DNA from: JAJKIP01 sp037200685
Lineage (GTDB): Bacteria > Bacteroidota > Bacteroidia > Chitinophagales > Chitinophagaceae
Length of the DNA: 64,000 bases
Reading direction: 5' to 3'
Assembly: GCA_037200685.1 (NCBI GenBank)
Contig: JBBCIG010000005.1
Location: 124,001 to 188,000, forward strand
In this document: positions 1-9,436 of the stretch, one piece after another
Position numbering within the stretch: position 1 is the stretch's first letter
Layout: each line of letters begins with the position of its first letter
Notes under the pieces: model-generated
Database searches by the model: none
What the model saw: the letters and a program-made list of their open reading frames with translations, nothing else
What the model was told of the DNA's origin: nothing
Translations under genes and position numbers: made by a program

Positions 1-1232
1 TCTTTGCGATGAACCGTGACAAAGTTGTTTGTAAACAATTCCGTGTATTCACCTGACATGGCAGGATGATCAAAATAAAATTGCGCTTTTTCTTTTGAAA
101 GATTTAATAACACAAGCACTTTATCCTGCTGCCTGCGACAGAGATAAACCAGCACATCGGGATTGTTGGAAGGAACGATCAGCACGGATGCGCTTTCTGA
201 CAACGCTTTATTTTTTTTGCGTAGCGCTAATAATATTTTATAAAATTCATGTAATTCAGCCGGGCCTTCCCAGTCAATAAAATCTTTTTCAAAAAACGCT
301 AATCGTTTCGTGTTGGGCTTTTCCTGTCCCGAATAGATCAATGGAATACCTGGCCAGGTACAACTAAAGACGGCCATTGCTTTCACCGCGACACCATATT
401 TTTCATACTCCGTTCCATAATAAGTGTTCTCATCATGGTTGGAGGTAAATAATAATTTTCTTGAACCAACAGGATACCTGGAATAAGTTGTTAGTATCCC
501 GATAATGTCTTTTAATGTAATAGGATTTTTTTCTTCCGGGTCAGCTTTGAAATATTTATCAAATGCCCGCATCGCTTCCCACCCGTAGGTCGCATCAAAT
601 GCTTCATGGTAATCGAGGATCTCGCACTCGGCCAACCAAAACAAAGGTTTCAATGCATCGCATTGCGCCCTAGCTTCAATCCAAAAATCAATCGGCACTG
701 TTCTCGCCATATCACAACGGAAGCCATCAATATTAAATTCTTTTATCCAGTGCCGCATGGAGCGGATCATTTCATTTCGCATTTCCGGGATATCATAGTT
801 CAGGTCAATTACATCCACCCAACCATATAACTCGATAAAATTTCCTTGCTCATCCTGGCGGTACCAGCCCGGATTAGCTTTTGTCCATTGATGATCGTAA
901 CCAGTATGGTTAGCCACCCAATCGATGATCACTTTCAATCCATATTCATGCGAAATTTTTATCAGTTCTTTAAAATCTTCAACAGTGCCGTAAGCCGGGT
1001 CAATATCCGTGTAAGAACTGGCGGCGTAATAGCTGCCATAGGTTCCCTGTCTTTTTTCCACGCTGATAGGAGTGATCGGCATGAACCATAAAATTTCAAT
1101 GCCCATCCTCCGCAGGCGGGGAATATGTTCCATAAAAGCTTTCAGCGTTCCTTCTTTTGTGTACTGCCGGATGTTCACTTCATAGATATTCGTCCCATTG
1201 GCCCAGGAAATGATAGGAAAAGCGATACTCAT
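1..1232 (-). CDS. GH13 alpha-amylase family glycosidase (3' end beyond window)
   Basis: This reading frame runs leftward off the window edge; about 410 residues are visible. It starts at an ATG (MSIAFPIISW) with no signal peptide, so the enzyme is probably cytoplasmic. The four GH13 signature regions are present in order: DWVANHTG (region I), DGFRCDMA (region II, with the nucleophile Asp), the acid/base Glu in FWLAECE (region III), and FTSNHDEN (region IV, with the transition-state Asp). The family hydrolyses or transfers alpha-glucosidic bonds in starch, glycogen or maltodextrin. Exact specificity cannot be read from this. It is divergent from the DNA glycosylase gene, with an 87-bp shared upstream region. 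The C-terminal all-beta domain has begun but is cut. Confidence 0.93.
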   Translation of the reverse strand, partial: MSIAFPIISWANGTNIYEVNIRQYTKEGTLKAFMEHIPRLRRMGIEILWFMPITPISVEKRQGTYGSYYAASSYTDIDPAYGTVEDFKELIKISHEYGLKVIIDWVANHTGYDHQWTKANPGWYRQDEQGNFIELYGWVDVIDLNYDIPEMRNEMIRSMRHWIKEFNIDGFRCDMARTVPIDFWIEARAQCDALKPLFWLAECEILDYHEAFDATYGWEAMRAFDKYFKADPEEKNPITLKDIIGILTTYSRYPVGSRKLLFTSNHDENTYYGTEYEKYGVAVKAMAVFSCTWPGIPLIYSGQEKPNTKRLAFFEKDFIDWEGPAELHEFYKILLALRKKNKALSESASVLIVPSNNPDVLVYLCRRQQDKVLVLLNLSKEKAQFYFDHPAMSGEYTELFTNNFVTVHRK

Positions 1233-1319
1233 ACTGTTCTTTTTTAACTAATCTCCTAATAACTTCAAAAAATCAGCCAATTATGCTGGCTTGTGATTTG
1301 TATTAGTAACAATAAAGCC

Positions 1320-2057
1320 ATGCCTGAAGGTCCTTCTCTCCTAATATTGAAAGAATCCATCCTCCACTTCAACGGAAAAAAGATTATTGAAGCCAGCGGG
1401 AACGCCAAAATAGACATCTCCTCATTCACGAATAAAAAGGTGCTCGATATACGCACCTGGGGCAAGCAATTGTTTATTTGTCTTAAAGATGTCAACATCC
1501 GTATTCACCTGCTGATGTTCGGCTCTTACAGTATTGATGAACAAACAAAGCCAAATAAAAGCTTACGACTGGCGCTTCGCTTTTCCAATGGGACTGTATT
1601 TTTTTATACCTGCTCTGTAAAAATACTGGAAGGCGATCTGGATGAACTTTATGATTGGAAGGCGGATATACTCAGCGATAAATGGAGTGCGGCGAATGCA
1701 AAGAAAAAATTAAAAGTGATGCCTGGTACGATGGTTTGCGATGCATTATTAGATCAGCAAGTGTTTTCAGGCGTTGGTAATATTATAAAGAACGAAGTGC
1801 TGTACCGTATCCACCTGCATCCCGAAACATTGATAAAGGATATTCCGGCTAAAAAATTATCAGAATTAATAAAAGAAGCCCGCGATTACAGTTTCGATTT
1901 TCTGAAATGGAAGAAAGAATTTGTTTTAAAGAAACATTGGCTGGCCCATACAAAAAAGACATGTCTCCGTTGTGATTTGCCCATCATAAAAAAATATTGC
2001 GGTAAAACAAAACGGCGTACTTTTTTTTGCACGAATTGCCAGGTGAAGTATGATTAA
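1320..2057 (+). CDS. Fpg/Nei-family DNA glycosylase/AP lyase
   Basis: Base-excision repair enzyme that removes oxidised bases and nicks the abasic site. The start is set by chemistry: the family needs Pro2 as the Schiff-base nucleophile and Glu3, and the protein starts MPEGPS at 1320, so an in-frame GTG at 1293 is not used. Visible features are the beta-domain Lys in TWGKQLF (about residue 49), the helix-two-turn-helix segment around LLDQQVFSGVGNII, and a C-terminal zinc finger (C-x2-C-x18-C-x2-C). The length of 245 residues is normal or slightly short. It looks closer to endonuclease VIII-like (Nei) than to MutM, but that split is inferred. It converges on the PQQ dehydrogenase gene with only 7 bp between stops. 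Confidence 0.93.
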   Translation: MPEGPSLLILKESILHFNGKKIIEASGNAKIDISSFTNKKVLDIRTWGKQLFICLKDVNIRIHLLMFGSYSIDEQTKPNKSLRLALRFSNGTVFFYTCSVKILEGDLDELYDWKADILSDKWSAANAKKKLKVMPGTMVCDALLDQQVFSGVGNIIKNEVLYRIHLHPETLIKDIPAKKLSELIKEARDYSFDFLKWKKEFVLKKHWLAHTKKTCLRCDLPIIKKYCGKTKRRTFFCTNCQVKYD

Positions 2058-2064
2058 CGGACTA

Positions 2065-4239
2065 TCAACTTTTCAATCTGAAGGCGATATACCATCCGCC
2101 TGGTTTTTTGCCTCTTGCACCGCCTGCAGCGATAGCTACATATTGTTTGCCATTGGCCTCGTAAGTAATTGGTGTTGCAAATCCTCCCGCTGGTAATTGA
2201 TATTCCCATACTGTGTTACCCGTTTTTTTATCAATGGCTCGTATCCGTTCATCTTTTGTAGAAGCAATAAAAATAAGTCCGCCTGCTGTTACTACTGGCC
2301 CACCATAGGTATCCGTTCCTGTAATAGGGATTCCTTTCTTCGTCAGTTCAGGATATTCGCCCAGGGGAATGCGCCATAGATATTCACCGGTATTCAGGTC
2401 AAGTGCATTTAATGTACCCCATGGTGGTTTTATCCCGTTATATCCATCCTGGTCAGTAATCACCTTCCAGACTTTGTAGATGTATGTTGGCTGGTAAGGA
2501 AACTCAGCTTTTATTTTTGATGCAGTATCAGGATAATTATCTGCTGTCCGCGGCAACCTGTATTCTTTATTTACTAAATACCCTGTGATTGATTTTCTTT
2601 GTTCTTCTGATAAATATTGAAAAGAAGGCATTTTGCCTTTGCCTGTTTTTATTAAACTAATAATTTCTTTCGCTGAATGTTTTTTCTCAATATTAATTAA
2701 GCTGGGAAAAATAGTGGTATTCCCTTTGCGGTCTTCTCCATGGCAAGCCGAGCAATTTTTTATATATAAAGCATTTCCTTCCGACAATGATGCAACCGCT
2801 TTATCACGGACTTCTTTGTCAACCATTTTTAATATCCAAGGGGCTTCATTAACATTTACATAAAGAATGCCATCCGGATCTATCGCATTGCCGCCCCATT
2901 CCGCACCGCCGCTATAGCCAAACAATAAAGTGCCTTTTTCATTTGGTGGCTGAAACTTATTATCCTTTTTTAATTCAAGAAATAATTTCTTAACGTACTC
3001 ATGTGATTCAGGAGAGATGTTTGAAATATCATCTTCTGTAAATAGCTGCCTGTTCAATGGCGCTGGCTTCAGCGGAAATTTTTGGGTGGGATAGGGGTGC
3101 TCTCCTGGCAAACCATTTACAGGCACGGGCCTTTCTTCTACCGGGAACAAAGATGTTCCGCTGTCAAGATTTAGTACATATACCTGTCCGTCTTTGGTCG
3201 CCTGCACTACCACATCTGTTTTTTTCCCATCGTGGGTTATGGTAATAAGATTTGGCGGACAGGACATATCCCTGTCCCACAGATCATGATGAATGGTTTG
3301 ATAATACCATTTTAATTTTCCTGTTTCCGCTTCTAACGCCAGTATGCAATTCGCAAACAGGTTTGCGCCTTCCCGGTCACCACCATAAAAATCAGAAGAA
3401 GGCGAACCAGTGCCTAAAAAAACAACACCCCGTTTTTCATCCAGCACCATCCCGCTCCAGTTATTGACAGCTCCTATTTTTTTATACGCATCTTTCGGCC
3501 ATGTGTCATATCCCAATTCACCTGGCTGCGGGATGGTATGAAATACCCATTTCAATTTTCCTGTTACCACATCAAATGCACGGATATGTCCCGGTGCGGC
3601 ATCACCTCCTTCGGCAACACTGGAACCCATCACCACTGTATTTTTATAAATAACACCCGGTGTGGTAGCGGTTACAGTAAGGTTTTGTACATCGTGGCCG
3701 ATATTATCAGCAAGGCCCTGGTGCAGGTCCGCTTTCCCATTATTGCCAAATGTTGTAACAAGTTTACCTGTGGATGCATTGACGGCATACAAAGAAGAGC
3801 CTGCGGAATAAAGAATGCGTTTGTCGTCACCCTCTTTCCAATACATTACCCCCCTGTTGGTGTTGAATGTCTGATTTTCTTTAACGGGTTCAAATCTCCA
3901 TAACTGCTCACCAGTGGCTGCGTTTAATGCAAATAAATTGAGTTCTGCGGAAGTGCCGTATAATATTCCATTAACAACGATAGGTTGGCATTGTGTTTCT
4001 CCATTGCCAGTTTTTTTCGTTGTGTCGTTGGCAAAATAAGTCCAGGCGACTTCGAGATCTTTTACATTCTCAATATTTATTTCTGATAAAGGGGAGTAGC
4101 GGTTACCGGCTTTATTACCACCGTATACAGGATAATCTTTTCCAGTTTCCATGGAAGCTGGATTTTTATTATCATCAGCATTTTTACAACCAGCTATAAA
4201 TAGTAATACGAGAGTTAAGAGCTTTAATGTATTCTTCAT
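2065..4239 (-). CDS. PQQ-dependent dehydrogenase, lipoprotein with inserted cytochrome c domain
   Basis: Quinoprotein alcohol/sugar dehydrogenase of the eight-bladed propeller family, acting in the periplasm and passing electrons to haem. The signal peptide ends in a lipobox (LFIAGC), so it should be lipid-anchored. The N-terminal propeller segment has the family stretch GGNKAGNRYSPLSEI. A haem c motif (C-x2-C-H, NCSACHG) lies near residue 493 inside the propeller sequence, and the last blades follow (DTYGGPVVTAGGLIF, AIAAGGARGKKPGG). This split arrangement is typical of Bacteroidota glucose/sorbosone-type enzymes. The start chosen is ATG at 4239 rather than an in-frame TTG four codons upstream. 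The substrate is not determinable. It lies just downstream of the exported mannonate dehydratase on the same strand (33-bp gap), possibly co-transcribed. Confidence 0.92.
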   Translation of the reverse strand: MKNTLKLLTLVLLFIAGCKNADDNKNPASMETGKDYPVYGGNKAGNRYSPLSEINIENVKDLEVAWTYFANDTTKKTGNGETQCQPIVVNGILYGTSAELNLFALNAATGEQLWRFEPVKENQTFNTNRGVMYWKEGDDKRILYSAGSSLYAVNASTGKLVTTFGNNGKADLHQGLADNIGHDVQNLTVTATTPGVIYKNTVVMGSSVAEGGDAAPGHIRAFDVVTGKLKWVFHTIPQPGELGYDTWPKDAYKKIGAVNNWSGMVLDEKRGVVFLGTGSPSSDFYGGDREGANLFANCILALEAETGKLKWYYQTIHHDLWDRDMSCPPNLITITHDGKKTDVVVQATKDGQVYVLNLDSGTSLFPVEERPVPVNGLPGEHPYPTQKFPLKPAPLNRQLFTEDDISNISPESHEYVKKLFLELKKDNKFQPPNEKGTLLFGYSGGAEWGGNAIDPDGILYVNVNEAPWILKMVDKEVRDKAVASLSEGNALYIKNCSACHGEDRKGNTTIFPSLINIEKKHSAKEIISLIKTGKGKMPSFQYLSEEQRKSITGYLVNKEYRLPRTADNYPDTASKIKAEFPYQPTYIYKVWKVITDQDGYNGIKPPWGTLNALDLNTGEYLWRIPLGEYPELTKKGIPITGTDTYGGPVVTAGGLIFIASTKDERIRAIDKKTGNTVWEYQLPAGGFATPITYEANGKQYVAIAAGGARGKKPGGWYIAFRLKS

Positions 4240-4272
4240 TTTAAATAGCAAAGCAGTGATACTTATATTAGA

Positions 4273-5412
4273 TTATTTATTCTTCTGAACAGATTCCATT
4301 AAACCTTTGATATAACCCCATGCATATAAAGAGCCGATCGTGCTGTAGCCGGGAAAATCATTACTGTCTCCCGCCATCGTAGGTACATGATCAGGTCTTA
4401 TCGGGCCTTTAAACCCCGCATCATAATAGGCTTTCATTGCTGCGTACATATCAATATCACCTTCGTCATGAAATGTTTCTGTAAATTTTGTACTCGGTTT
4501 ATTGCCACTCAGGTCATGTACATTTCTGAAATGAACAAAATGAATCAGTTTTCTTTTTCCAAAATATTTTATCGTAGCAGGAATATCGGCGCCCATTAAT
4601 GAAAAATTTCCCTGGCACATCGTAATGCCATTGCTGGGGCTGGGAACTATGTCTACTAATCTTTTAAAATTTTCTACCGAAGTCATAATGCGGGATATGC
4701 CTTTGATATTATCTACCTGCGGGTCATCCGGATGCATGGCGAGTTTCATTCCTATCTTTTCCGCTTCGGGAACAACCGCCTTTAAAAAATATTCAAGGTT
4801 TTTCCACATGGCCTCTTTCGTCACTATGCCATATTGCGTTAATGGTTGGTCTTTGATCACATCATAATCAAACGCCGTCATCAATGCACCACCACGTCCG
4901 GGCCTTGCGTTATCTGTCCGGTACCATCCAATCACCGGCATCCAGTTATAACAAATCACATCAGTACCAGCTTTCGATAAACTCTTCATTAACGTAATAA
5001 AATTGGCGATCTCTTCGTCTCTTCCTTCCAAACCTAATTTTGTTTTTTCACCTAACGAAGGCGGCCCTTCCACTACATTAAAATTTAATCCTACTTTTTT
5101 CCATGCTTCCTTTACCGCAGCTACTGATTTTTCCTCATAAGCTTTTGCGCTATTATCCAGGCCGGCTAATCTTGTACTGACACCACCCACTGCACCGAAA
5201 ACATCCATCTGTTTCAGCAATGCGATTTTTCTTTCATCCATTCCGCTGAAATAAGCTTCGCTGGCCTGCATGCCTGCATCTTTTGCGAAATGGGAAATAG
5301 TTGTTTTGTTACTTGAAGATGTGCCGGCGATAGCTGGTATCATTCCGCCTGCTGAAACTGCTGCGGCAAGGGAAACAGTTTTTTTAATAAAATCTCTGCG
5401 CTTACTATTCAT
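4273..5412 (-). CDS. uxuA: Mannonate dehydratase family protein with Tat signal
   Basis: UxuA-family TIM barrel; the classical enzyme dehydrates D-mannonate to 2-dehydro-3-deoxy-D-gluconate in hexuronate catabolism. Recognisable segments are LAMHPDDPQ, TMCQGNFSL, IHFVHFRNV, FHDEGDIDMY and RPDHVPTMAGD, which hold the His, Cys and Asp metal and active-site residues of the family. The start is taken at MNSKRRDFIKK (5412). This gives a twin-arginine signal (RRDFIKK plus an Ala-rich hydrophobic stretch), implying export of a folded metalloenzyme. The frame is open for 40 more codons upstream, but those overlap the upstream barrel gene and are not protein-like. Export is unlike the cytoplasmic E. 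coli enzyme, so the real substrate may differ. Neighbours are the barrel gene upstream and the PQQ dehydrogenase downstream. Confidence 0.88.
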   Translation of the reverse strand: MNSKRRDFIKKTVSLAAAVSAGGMIPAIAGTSSSNKTTISHFAKDAGMQASEAYFSGMDERKIALLKQMDVFGAVGGVSTRLAGLDNSAKAYEEKSVAAVKEAWKKVGLNFNVVEGPPSLGEKTKLGLEGRDEEIANFITLMKSLSKAGTDVICYNWMPVIGWYRTDNARPGRGGALMTAFDYDVIKDQPLTQYGIVTKEAMWKNLEYFLKAVVPEAEKIGMKLAMHPDDPQVDNIKGISRIMTSVENFKRLVDIVPSPSNGITMCQGNFSLMGADIPATIKYFGKRKLIHFVHFRNVHDLSGNKPSTKFTETFHDEGDIDMYAAMKAYYDAGFKGPIRPDHVPTMAGDSNDFPGYSTIGSLYAWGYIKGLMESVQKNK

Positions 5413-5515
5413 GGCAAGTTGTTTTATAGTTGAAAGATACACTCTTCGATTTCGAAATACTGGTATTATTTTATCCGCTTCTTCACTATAACCTTGTCCT
5501 GAATGGCAAGATATA

Positions 5516-7960
5516 TTAAAGGCCTTCTTCACCTTCTTTCTTCGGCACAGGTTTATTTTGTTTAATACGATAATTAAATGTAAGATTTATCTGTCTTCGC
5601 CTGAATTGTGAATTACTCTCCGAATAAAAATTAGGCCCTTCGCTAAAACCCCGGTTTCGTCGTGAATTAAAAACATCCAATACATTCAGGTTGATCGTGC
5701 CATTCCCTTTCAGCACATCTTTGTTCAATGCAAAATCAATAAAATAAAACGCTTGGCGTTTTCCTTGTGCTGTTTTTTGCGCCGCTTCATAATTGCCACG
5801 CAACTGCATTTCTATATCATGGGGCAATGTAAACCTTGAGGTTTGCCTCGCAAACCAGCTAAACGTTTTTGTTTTATAAGATGCGAGTATATTACTTCCG
5901 TCAATCGCCGCATGAAAAAGATTGAGGTTCATATCCATTTTCCACCATTTCGTAGCTGTCCATGTGCCGGTAAATTCCGCACCCCATGCATTTTCTTTTT
6001 TCAGGTTCTCCGGTTTCGTTGTTGATTTGCCTTCATCATTTACCCTGCGTATCCGCTCTATCTTTCCCCTGGTGTTACGATAATAAATACCGGAGAATAA
6101 AGAGCCTTTTTCAAAATTCATGATATAGGCAATTTCACCAACATTGCTGAACTCCGGGTCCAGGTCAGGATTACCACTGGAAAAATTCCGGCTGTCAGAG
6201 TAAGTCATATATGGGCTAAGATCATTATAAAATGGCCGGCGTATCCTCCGGCTATAACTTATTTGCAGCGCATTATCATCGCTCACATCGTATGTAAAAT
6301 GGGCGCTGGGAAAGAAGTTAAAATAATCTCTTGGGTTCTGCTCATTGGTTTTTTGCAGTACCGTTTTTACATCCGTGTATTCCGCCCGCAATCCCGCCTG
6401 GTAGGACATCTTTTTACTTTTATTGGCAAGAATGCCATAAGCAGCATGAATGTTTTCATTATAAACAAAAACATTATCAAGGCCCGGTAGCGGAACAAAC
6501 ACACCGGAACCATTTTGTTCCGTTACTAAAAAGTCATTGGTCATGTCCCGGAAGCTGCTGCGGATACCTGTTTCAAATTTTCCATCCTGGCCCAGCGGCT
6601 GCACATAATCTAATTGGAACAACCATTGCTTTTCATACTCATCATTCGGCGATCGCTGGACCACAGATTTGGAAATGTCCTGCGTCCCGTTTTTATCGTA
6701 TGAATATTGCGTAAATAATTGATTGGAACTTTCCCAGTTATCAATGTATTTAACGGTAGCAGAAAGTTCGTGATCTTTTTTCTCAAACGTTTTTTTATAA
6801 GTAAGCGTGTATTCTGAATTGGGTTCCTTTTCTTTTTCATCCTGTCGCCTCGTCGTTAAGCCACCGTAATCGGAAAGATTAAAGTAATAATCTTCATAGC
6901 GAATATGAGAAATGCGGGTAGCATTGCTGCGGCGAAAAAGATAAGAAGCCGTAAGTATACTTTTCTCCGTAAAATAATAATCAAGCCCGCCACGTATATT
7001 CGTATTCAATCCTTTGATGCGGTTGGTAGTGCTTTGTCTTGAAATAAAAGTAGTATCAGCGGTATACACTTCCTGGTACAAAGAACCACGGCCCGGCTGA
7101 TTACGGTAAGCAATACCGTAGTTGATAAAGAAATTAATTTTCTTATGGCGATAATTCAAATTAGCGGCGGCTCCTAAGTTTGGATAATAACCAGTAATCA
7201 GTTCCAGCGAACCATTAAAGCCCTGTCGTTTATCTTTTTTTAAAATGATATTAATAATACCTGCATTTCCTTCCGCTTCGTAACGGGCTGAGGGGTTCGT
7301 AATGATCTCCACCCGGTCAATCAAACTCGCAGGTAATTGTTGTAAACCTCCCGATCCTTTAAAACTCACCAGCCCGGATGGTTTGCCATCAATTAAAATG
7401 CGGACATTATCACTGCCTCGGAGTTTTACATTTCCTTCGCCATCGACAGTCACCGAAGGAATATTCGTAAGTATATCCGATGCAGAACCGCCTGCATTCG
7501 CCAAATCTTTCCCAACAGTAAAAATTCGTTTGTCCAGTTCCAGTTGCATAAAACTTTTTTCCGCCTGCACCACCACTTCATTTAAAAGTGTTGTTGACTG
7601 TGTAAGACGAACAATGCCAAGGTCATGAACGGCATGCTCTTTTGAAAGACTAAATGTCGCCGTAGTGACGGATGTGTAACCTGTATGTTCTAAAACCGCA
7701 TAATAGGAGCCATATGATATTTGAAAAGAAAAATCACCTTTTTCTGAGCTTGGGTTTCCATTCACCTGTTTTTTCTGAGTGGTTTCAAAAATGCGGACGC
7801 TTACCGCGGCCAATGGATTGGAAGAAAGAGAATCAATTACTTTTCCTTTTACAGTCGCTGTGCTGGTTTGAGCAAACGAGTTGTAGCCGAATAAAAAAAG
7901 TAATGCGGGGCTAATAAATATTTTGCAGGGGAATGCAAGTAAATGGCGATACTTCGGCAT
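5516..7960 (-). CDS. TonB-dependent receptor-like outer membrane beta-barrel (OMP_b-brl_3 type)
   Basis: An 814-residue outer-membrane protein. Domains in order: signal peptide ending near NSFAQ (residues 1-30), a carboxypeptidase-regulatory-like beta-sandwich (about 33-115, KGKVIDSLSSNPLAAVSV), a plug-like segment (about 125-240, with LRGSDNVRILIDGKPSG and IITNPSARYEAEGNAGIIN), then a long barrel ending in an aromatic-rich strand (INLTFNYRIKQ). No SusD-like partner is adjacent, so this is probably not a glycan SusC; these barrels often import peptides, siderophores or small ligands. It is the first gene of a minus-strand set followed by the Tat mannonate dehydratase. The ligand is unknown. 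Confidence 0.9.
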   Translation of the reverse strand: MPKYRHLLAFPCKIFISPALLFLFGYNSFAQTSTATVKGKVIDSLSSNPLAAVSVRIFETTQKKQVNGNPSSEKGDFSFQISYGSYYAVLEHTGYTSVTTATFSLSKEHAVHDLGIVRLTQSTTLLNEVVVQAEKSFMQLELDKRIFTVGKDLANAGGSASDILTNIPSVTVDGEGNVKLRGSDNVRILIDGKPSGLVSFKGSGGLQQLPASLIDRVEIITNPSARYEAEGNAGIINIILKKDKRQGFNGSLELITGYYPNLGAAANLNYRHKKINFFINYGIAYRNQPGRGSLYQEVYTADTTFISRQSTTNRIKGLNTNIRGGLDYYFTEKSILTASYLFRRSNATRISHIRYEDYYFNLSDYGGLTTRRQDEKEKEPNSEYTLTYKKTFEKKDHELSATVKYIDNWESSNQLFTQYSYDKNGTQDISKSVVQRSPNDEYEKQWLFQLDYVQPLGQDGKFETGIRSSFRDMTNDFLVTEQNGSGVFVPLPGLDNVFVYNENIHAAYGILANKSKKMSYQAGLRAEYTDVKTVLQKTNEQNPRDYFNFFPSAHFTYDVSDDNALQISYSRRIRRPFYNDLSPYMTYSDSRNFSSGNPDLDPEFSNVGEIAYIMNFEKGSLFSGIYYRNTRGKIERIRRVNDEGKSTTKPENLKKENAWGAEFTGTWTATKWWKMDMNLNLFHAAIDGSNILASYKTKTFSWFARQTSRFTLPHDIEMQLRGNYEAAQKTAQGKRQAFYFIDFALNKDVLKGNGTINLNVLDVFNSRRNRGFSEGPNFYSESNSQFRRRQINLTFNYRIKQNKPVPKKEGEEGL

Positions 7961-8102
7961 AAGGCAAATATATATCGACGCACCCGTTACTCCTTACAAT
8001 TTTTGATCAATGAGGGAAGAAAATAAGCGACCTTTCACATGTCTAATAATCAACGTTGGCTGATTTTGTATATTGCAGCTACTGAATATAAAATTGTTTC
8101 GC

Positions 8103-9152
8103 ATGAAAAGAATAACTGCTTTCTATTTCATCACATTGTCTTTTTTTACACAAATAGTTGCCCAGGATACTTATACCAATCCAATAAAAAATTCCGGCCC
8201 CGATCCATGGGTCATCCTGCAAAATGGCTGGTACTACTACATGAATACTACGGGCAATGATTTAAAATTATGGCGTACGAAAAATCTCGGCCAGTTAGCT
8301 ACTGCCGAAGTAAAAACTATTTACAAGCCTGAAGAAAATAAACTCTATTCCAAACAATTGTGGGCGCCGGAAATACATTTCCTCGATAAGAAATGGTATG
8401 TCTATTTTGCAGCGGACGATGGCAACAATCTTCATCATCGTATGTGGGTATTGGAAAATGTAAATGAAGATCCGTTTGCAGGTGATTGGATATTGAAAGG
8501 CAAGCTCACGGATCCCGGTGACCATTGGGCGATTGACCTTACCGTGATTGATTACAAAGGAAAACGTTATGCGGCATGGAGCGGCTGGGAAAATTATAAT
8601 AATGTGCAGCAGAATATTTATATCGCCGAATTAGAAAATCCATGGACGATGAAAGGCGACAGGATATTAGTTTCTGAACCTGCTCACGATTGGGAATTGC
8701 ATGGCGCAGTACCGCTTGAATGGCAGAAGAATACTGGCGAGCCTCCTGTATTACGTGTAAACGAAGGCCCCGAATTTCTTGAAAAAAACGGAAAGTTGTT
8801 TATCATTTATTCGGCCAATGCCTGCTGGCTCGATTATAATTTAGGAATGCTTTCATTCAATGGCAGCGGCGATATACTGGCTGCCAAGAATTGGAAAAAA
8901 CATCCTCAGCCGGTATTTGCCCAATCTGCAACAAACAATGTATTTGCACCGGGGCATAATTCTTTTTTCAAAAGCCCCGATGGAAAAGAAGACTGGATAT
9001 TATATCATGCCAACCCGACGGCTACGGATGGTTGCGGTAATAAAAGGGCGCCGCACATGCAAAAATTTTCATGGAATGCAGATGGCACTCCCAATTTTGG
9101 ATCTCCCGTTTCTAAAAAACCATTGCCGCTTCCGTCAGGTATGCATAATTGA
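8103..9152 (+). CDS. Secreted glycoside hydrolase family 43 (arabinan/xylan active)
   Basis: Five-bladed propeller glycosidase of GH43. The start at MKRITAFYF (8103) gives a clean signal peptide ending TQIVAQ; an in-frame ATG ten codons upstream is less likely. Visible GH43 landmarks are the N-terminal catalytic Asp in GPDPWVI, LWAPEIHF, the pKa-modulating Asp in WAIDLTVI, and the general-acid Glu in NEGPEFLEKNGK. The length of 349 residues fits a single catalytic domain with no appended carbohydrate-binding module. Likely substrates are arabinofuranosyl or xylosyl linkages of plant polysaccharides; the exact one cannot be read. It is transcribed divergently from the outer-membrane barrel gene. 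Confidence 0.92.
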   Translation: MKRITAFYFITLSFFTQIVAQDTYTNPIKNSGPDPWVILQNGWYYYMNTTGNDLKLWRTKNLGQLATAEVKTIYKPEENKLYSKQLWAPEIHFLDKKWYVYFAADDGNNLHHRMWVLENVNEDPFAGDWILKGKLTDPGDHWAIDLTVIDYKGKRYAAWSGWENYNNVQQNIYIAELENPWTMKGDRILVSEPAHDWELHGAVPLEWQKNTGEPPVLRVNEGPEFLEKNGKLFIIYSANACWLDYNLGMLSFNGSGDILAAKNWKKHPQPVFAQSATNNVFAPGHNSFFKSPDGKEDWILYHANPTATDGCGNKRAPHMQKFSWNADGTPNFGSPVSKKPLPLPSGMHN

Positions 9153-9285
9153 TAAACTAGTTTTAATTATTATCCCAACTGCATTACTACTAGCATCGCC
9201 TGTTGCGTCGCACTCTTGTACGTTCGGTAATTCTATTGAGCATTGTCGGAATATCATTTTATCACCACGGCTATTTTTATTCGTA

Positions 9286-9432
9286 GACCCCTCGTGCCTC
9301 GGGGTGACAAGGAAGAGTTTTATTATCCCGAACCTTTTTAAAACGACTTACATTATAGTAGTTCTCTTCTTTGTCATGGCGAGGCACGAGCCATCTATTT
9401 ATAGTCTCTTCTTTAGGAGAGGCTAGGTGAGG
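9286..9432. repeat. Extragenic REP-like palindromes between convergent genes
   Basis: The 284-bp gap between GH43 and the stress protein holds repeat-like DNA and no gene. GTGCCTCGGGGTGAC near 9294 is an imperfect inverted copy of GTCATGGCGAGGCAC near 9373, a type of short extragenic repeat that I recall from many bacterial genomes. The last part (about 9404-9432, CTCTTCTTTAGGAGAGG then GGTGAGGTT) resembles the repeats at 24718 and 25505. Confidence 0.55.
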
Positions 9433-9436
9433 TTTC

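Noticed and set aside
1293..1319. In-frame GTG extending the DNA glycosylase by nine residues
   Set aside because: The family requires Pro2-Glu3 at the mature N-terminus; only the start at 1320 gives it.
5413..5532. Forty extra N-terminal codons on the mannonate dehydratase frame
   Set aside because: They overlap the upstream barrel gene, are not protein-like, and would bury the twin-arginine signal.
8860..9426. 188-codon open frame overlapping the end of GH43
   Set aside because: Lies in another frame of GH43 and continues into repeat DNA; composition is not protein-like.
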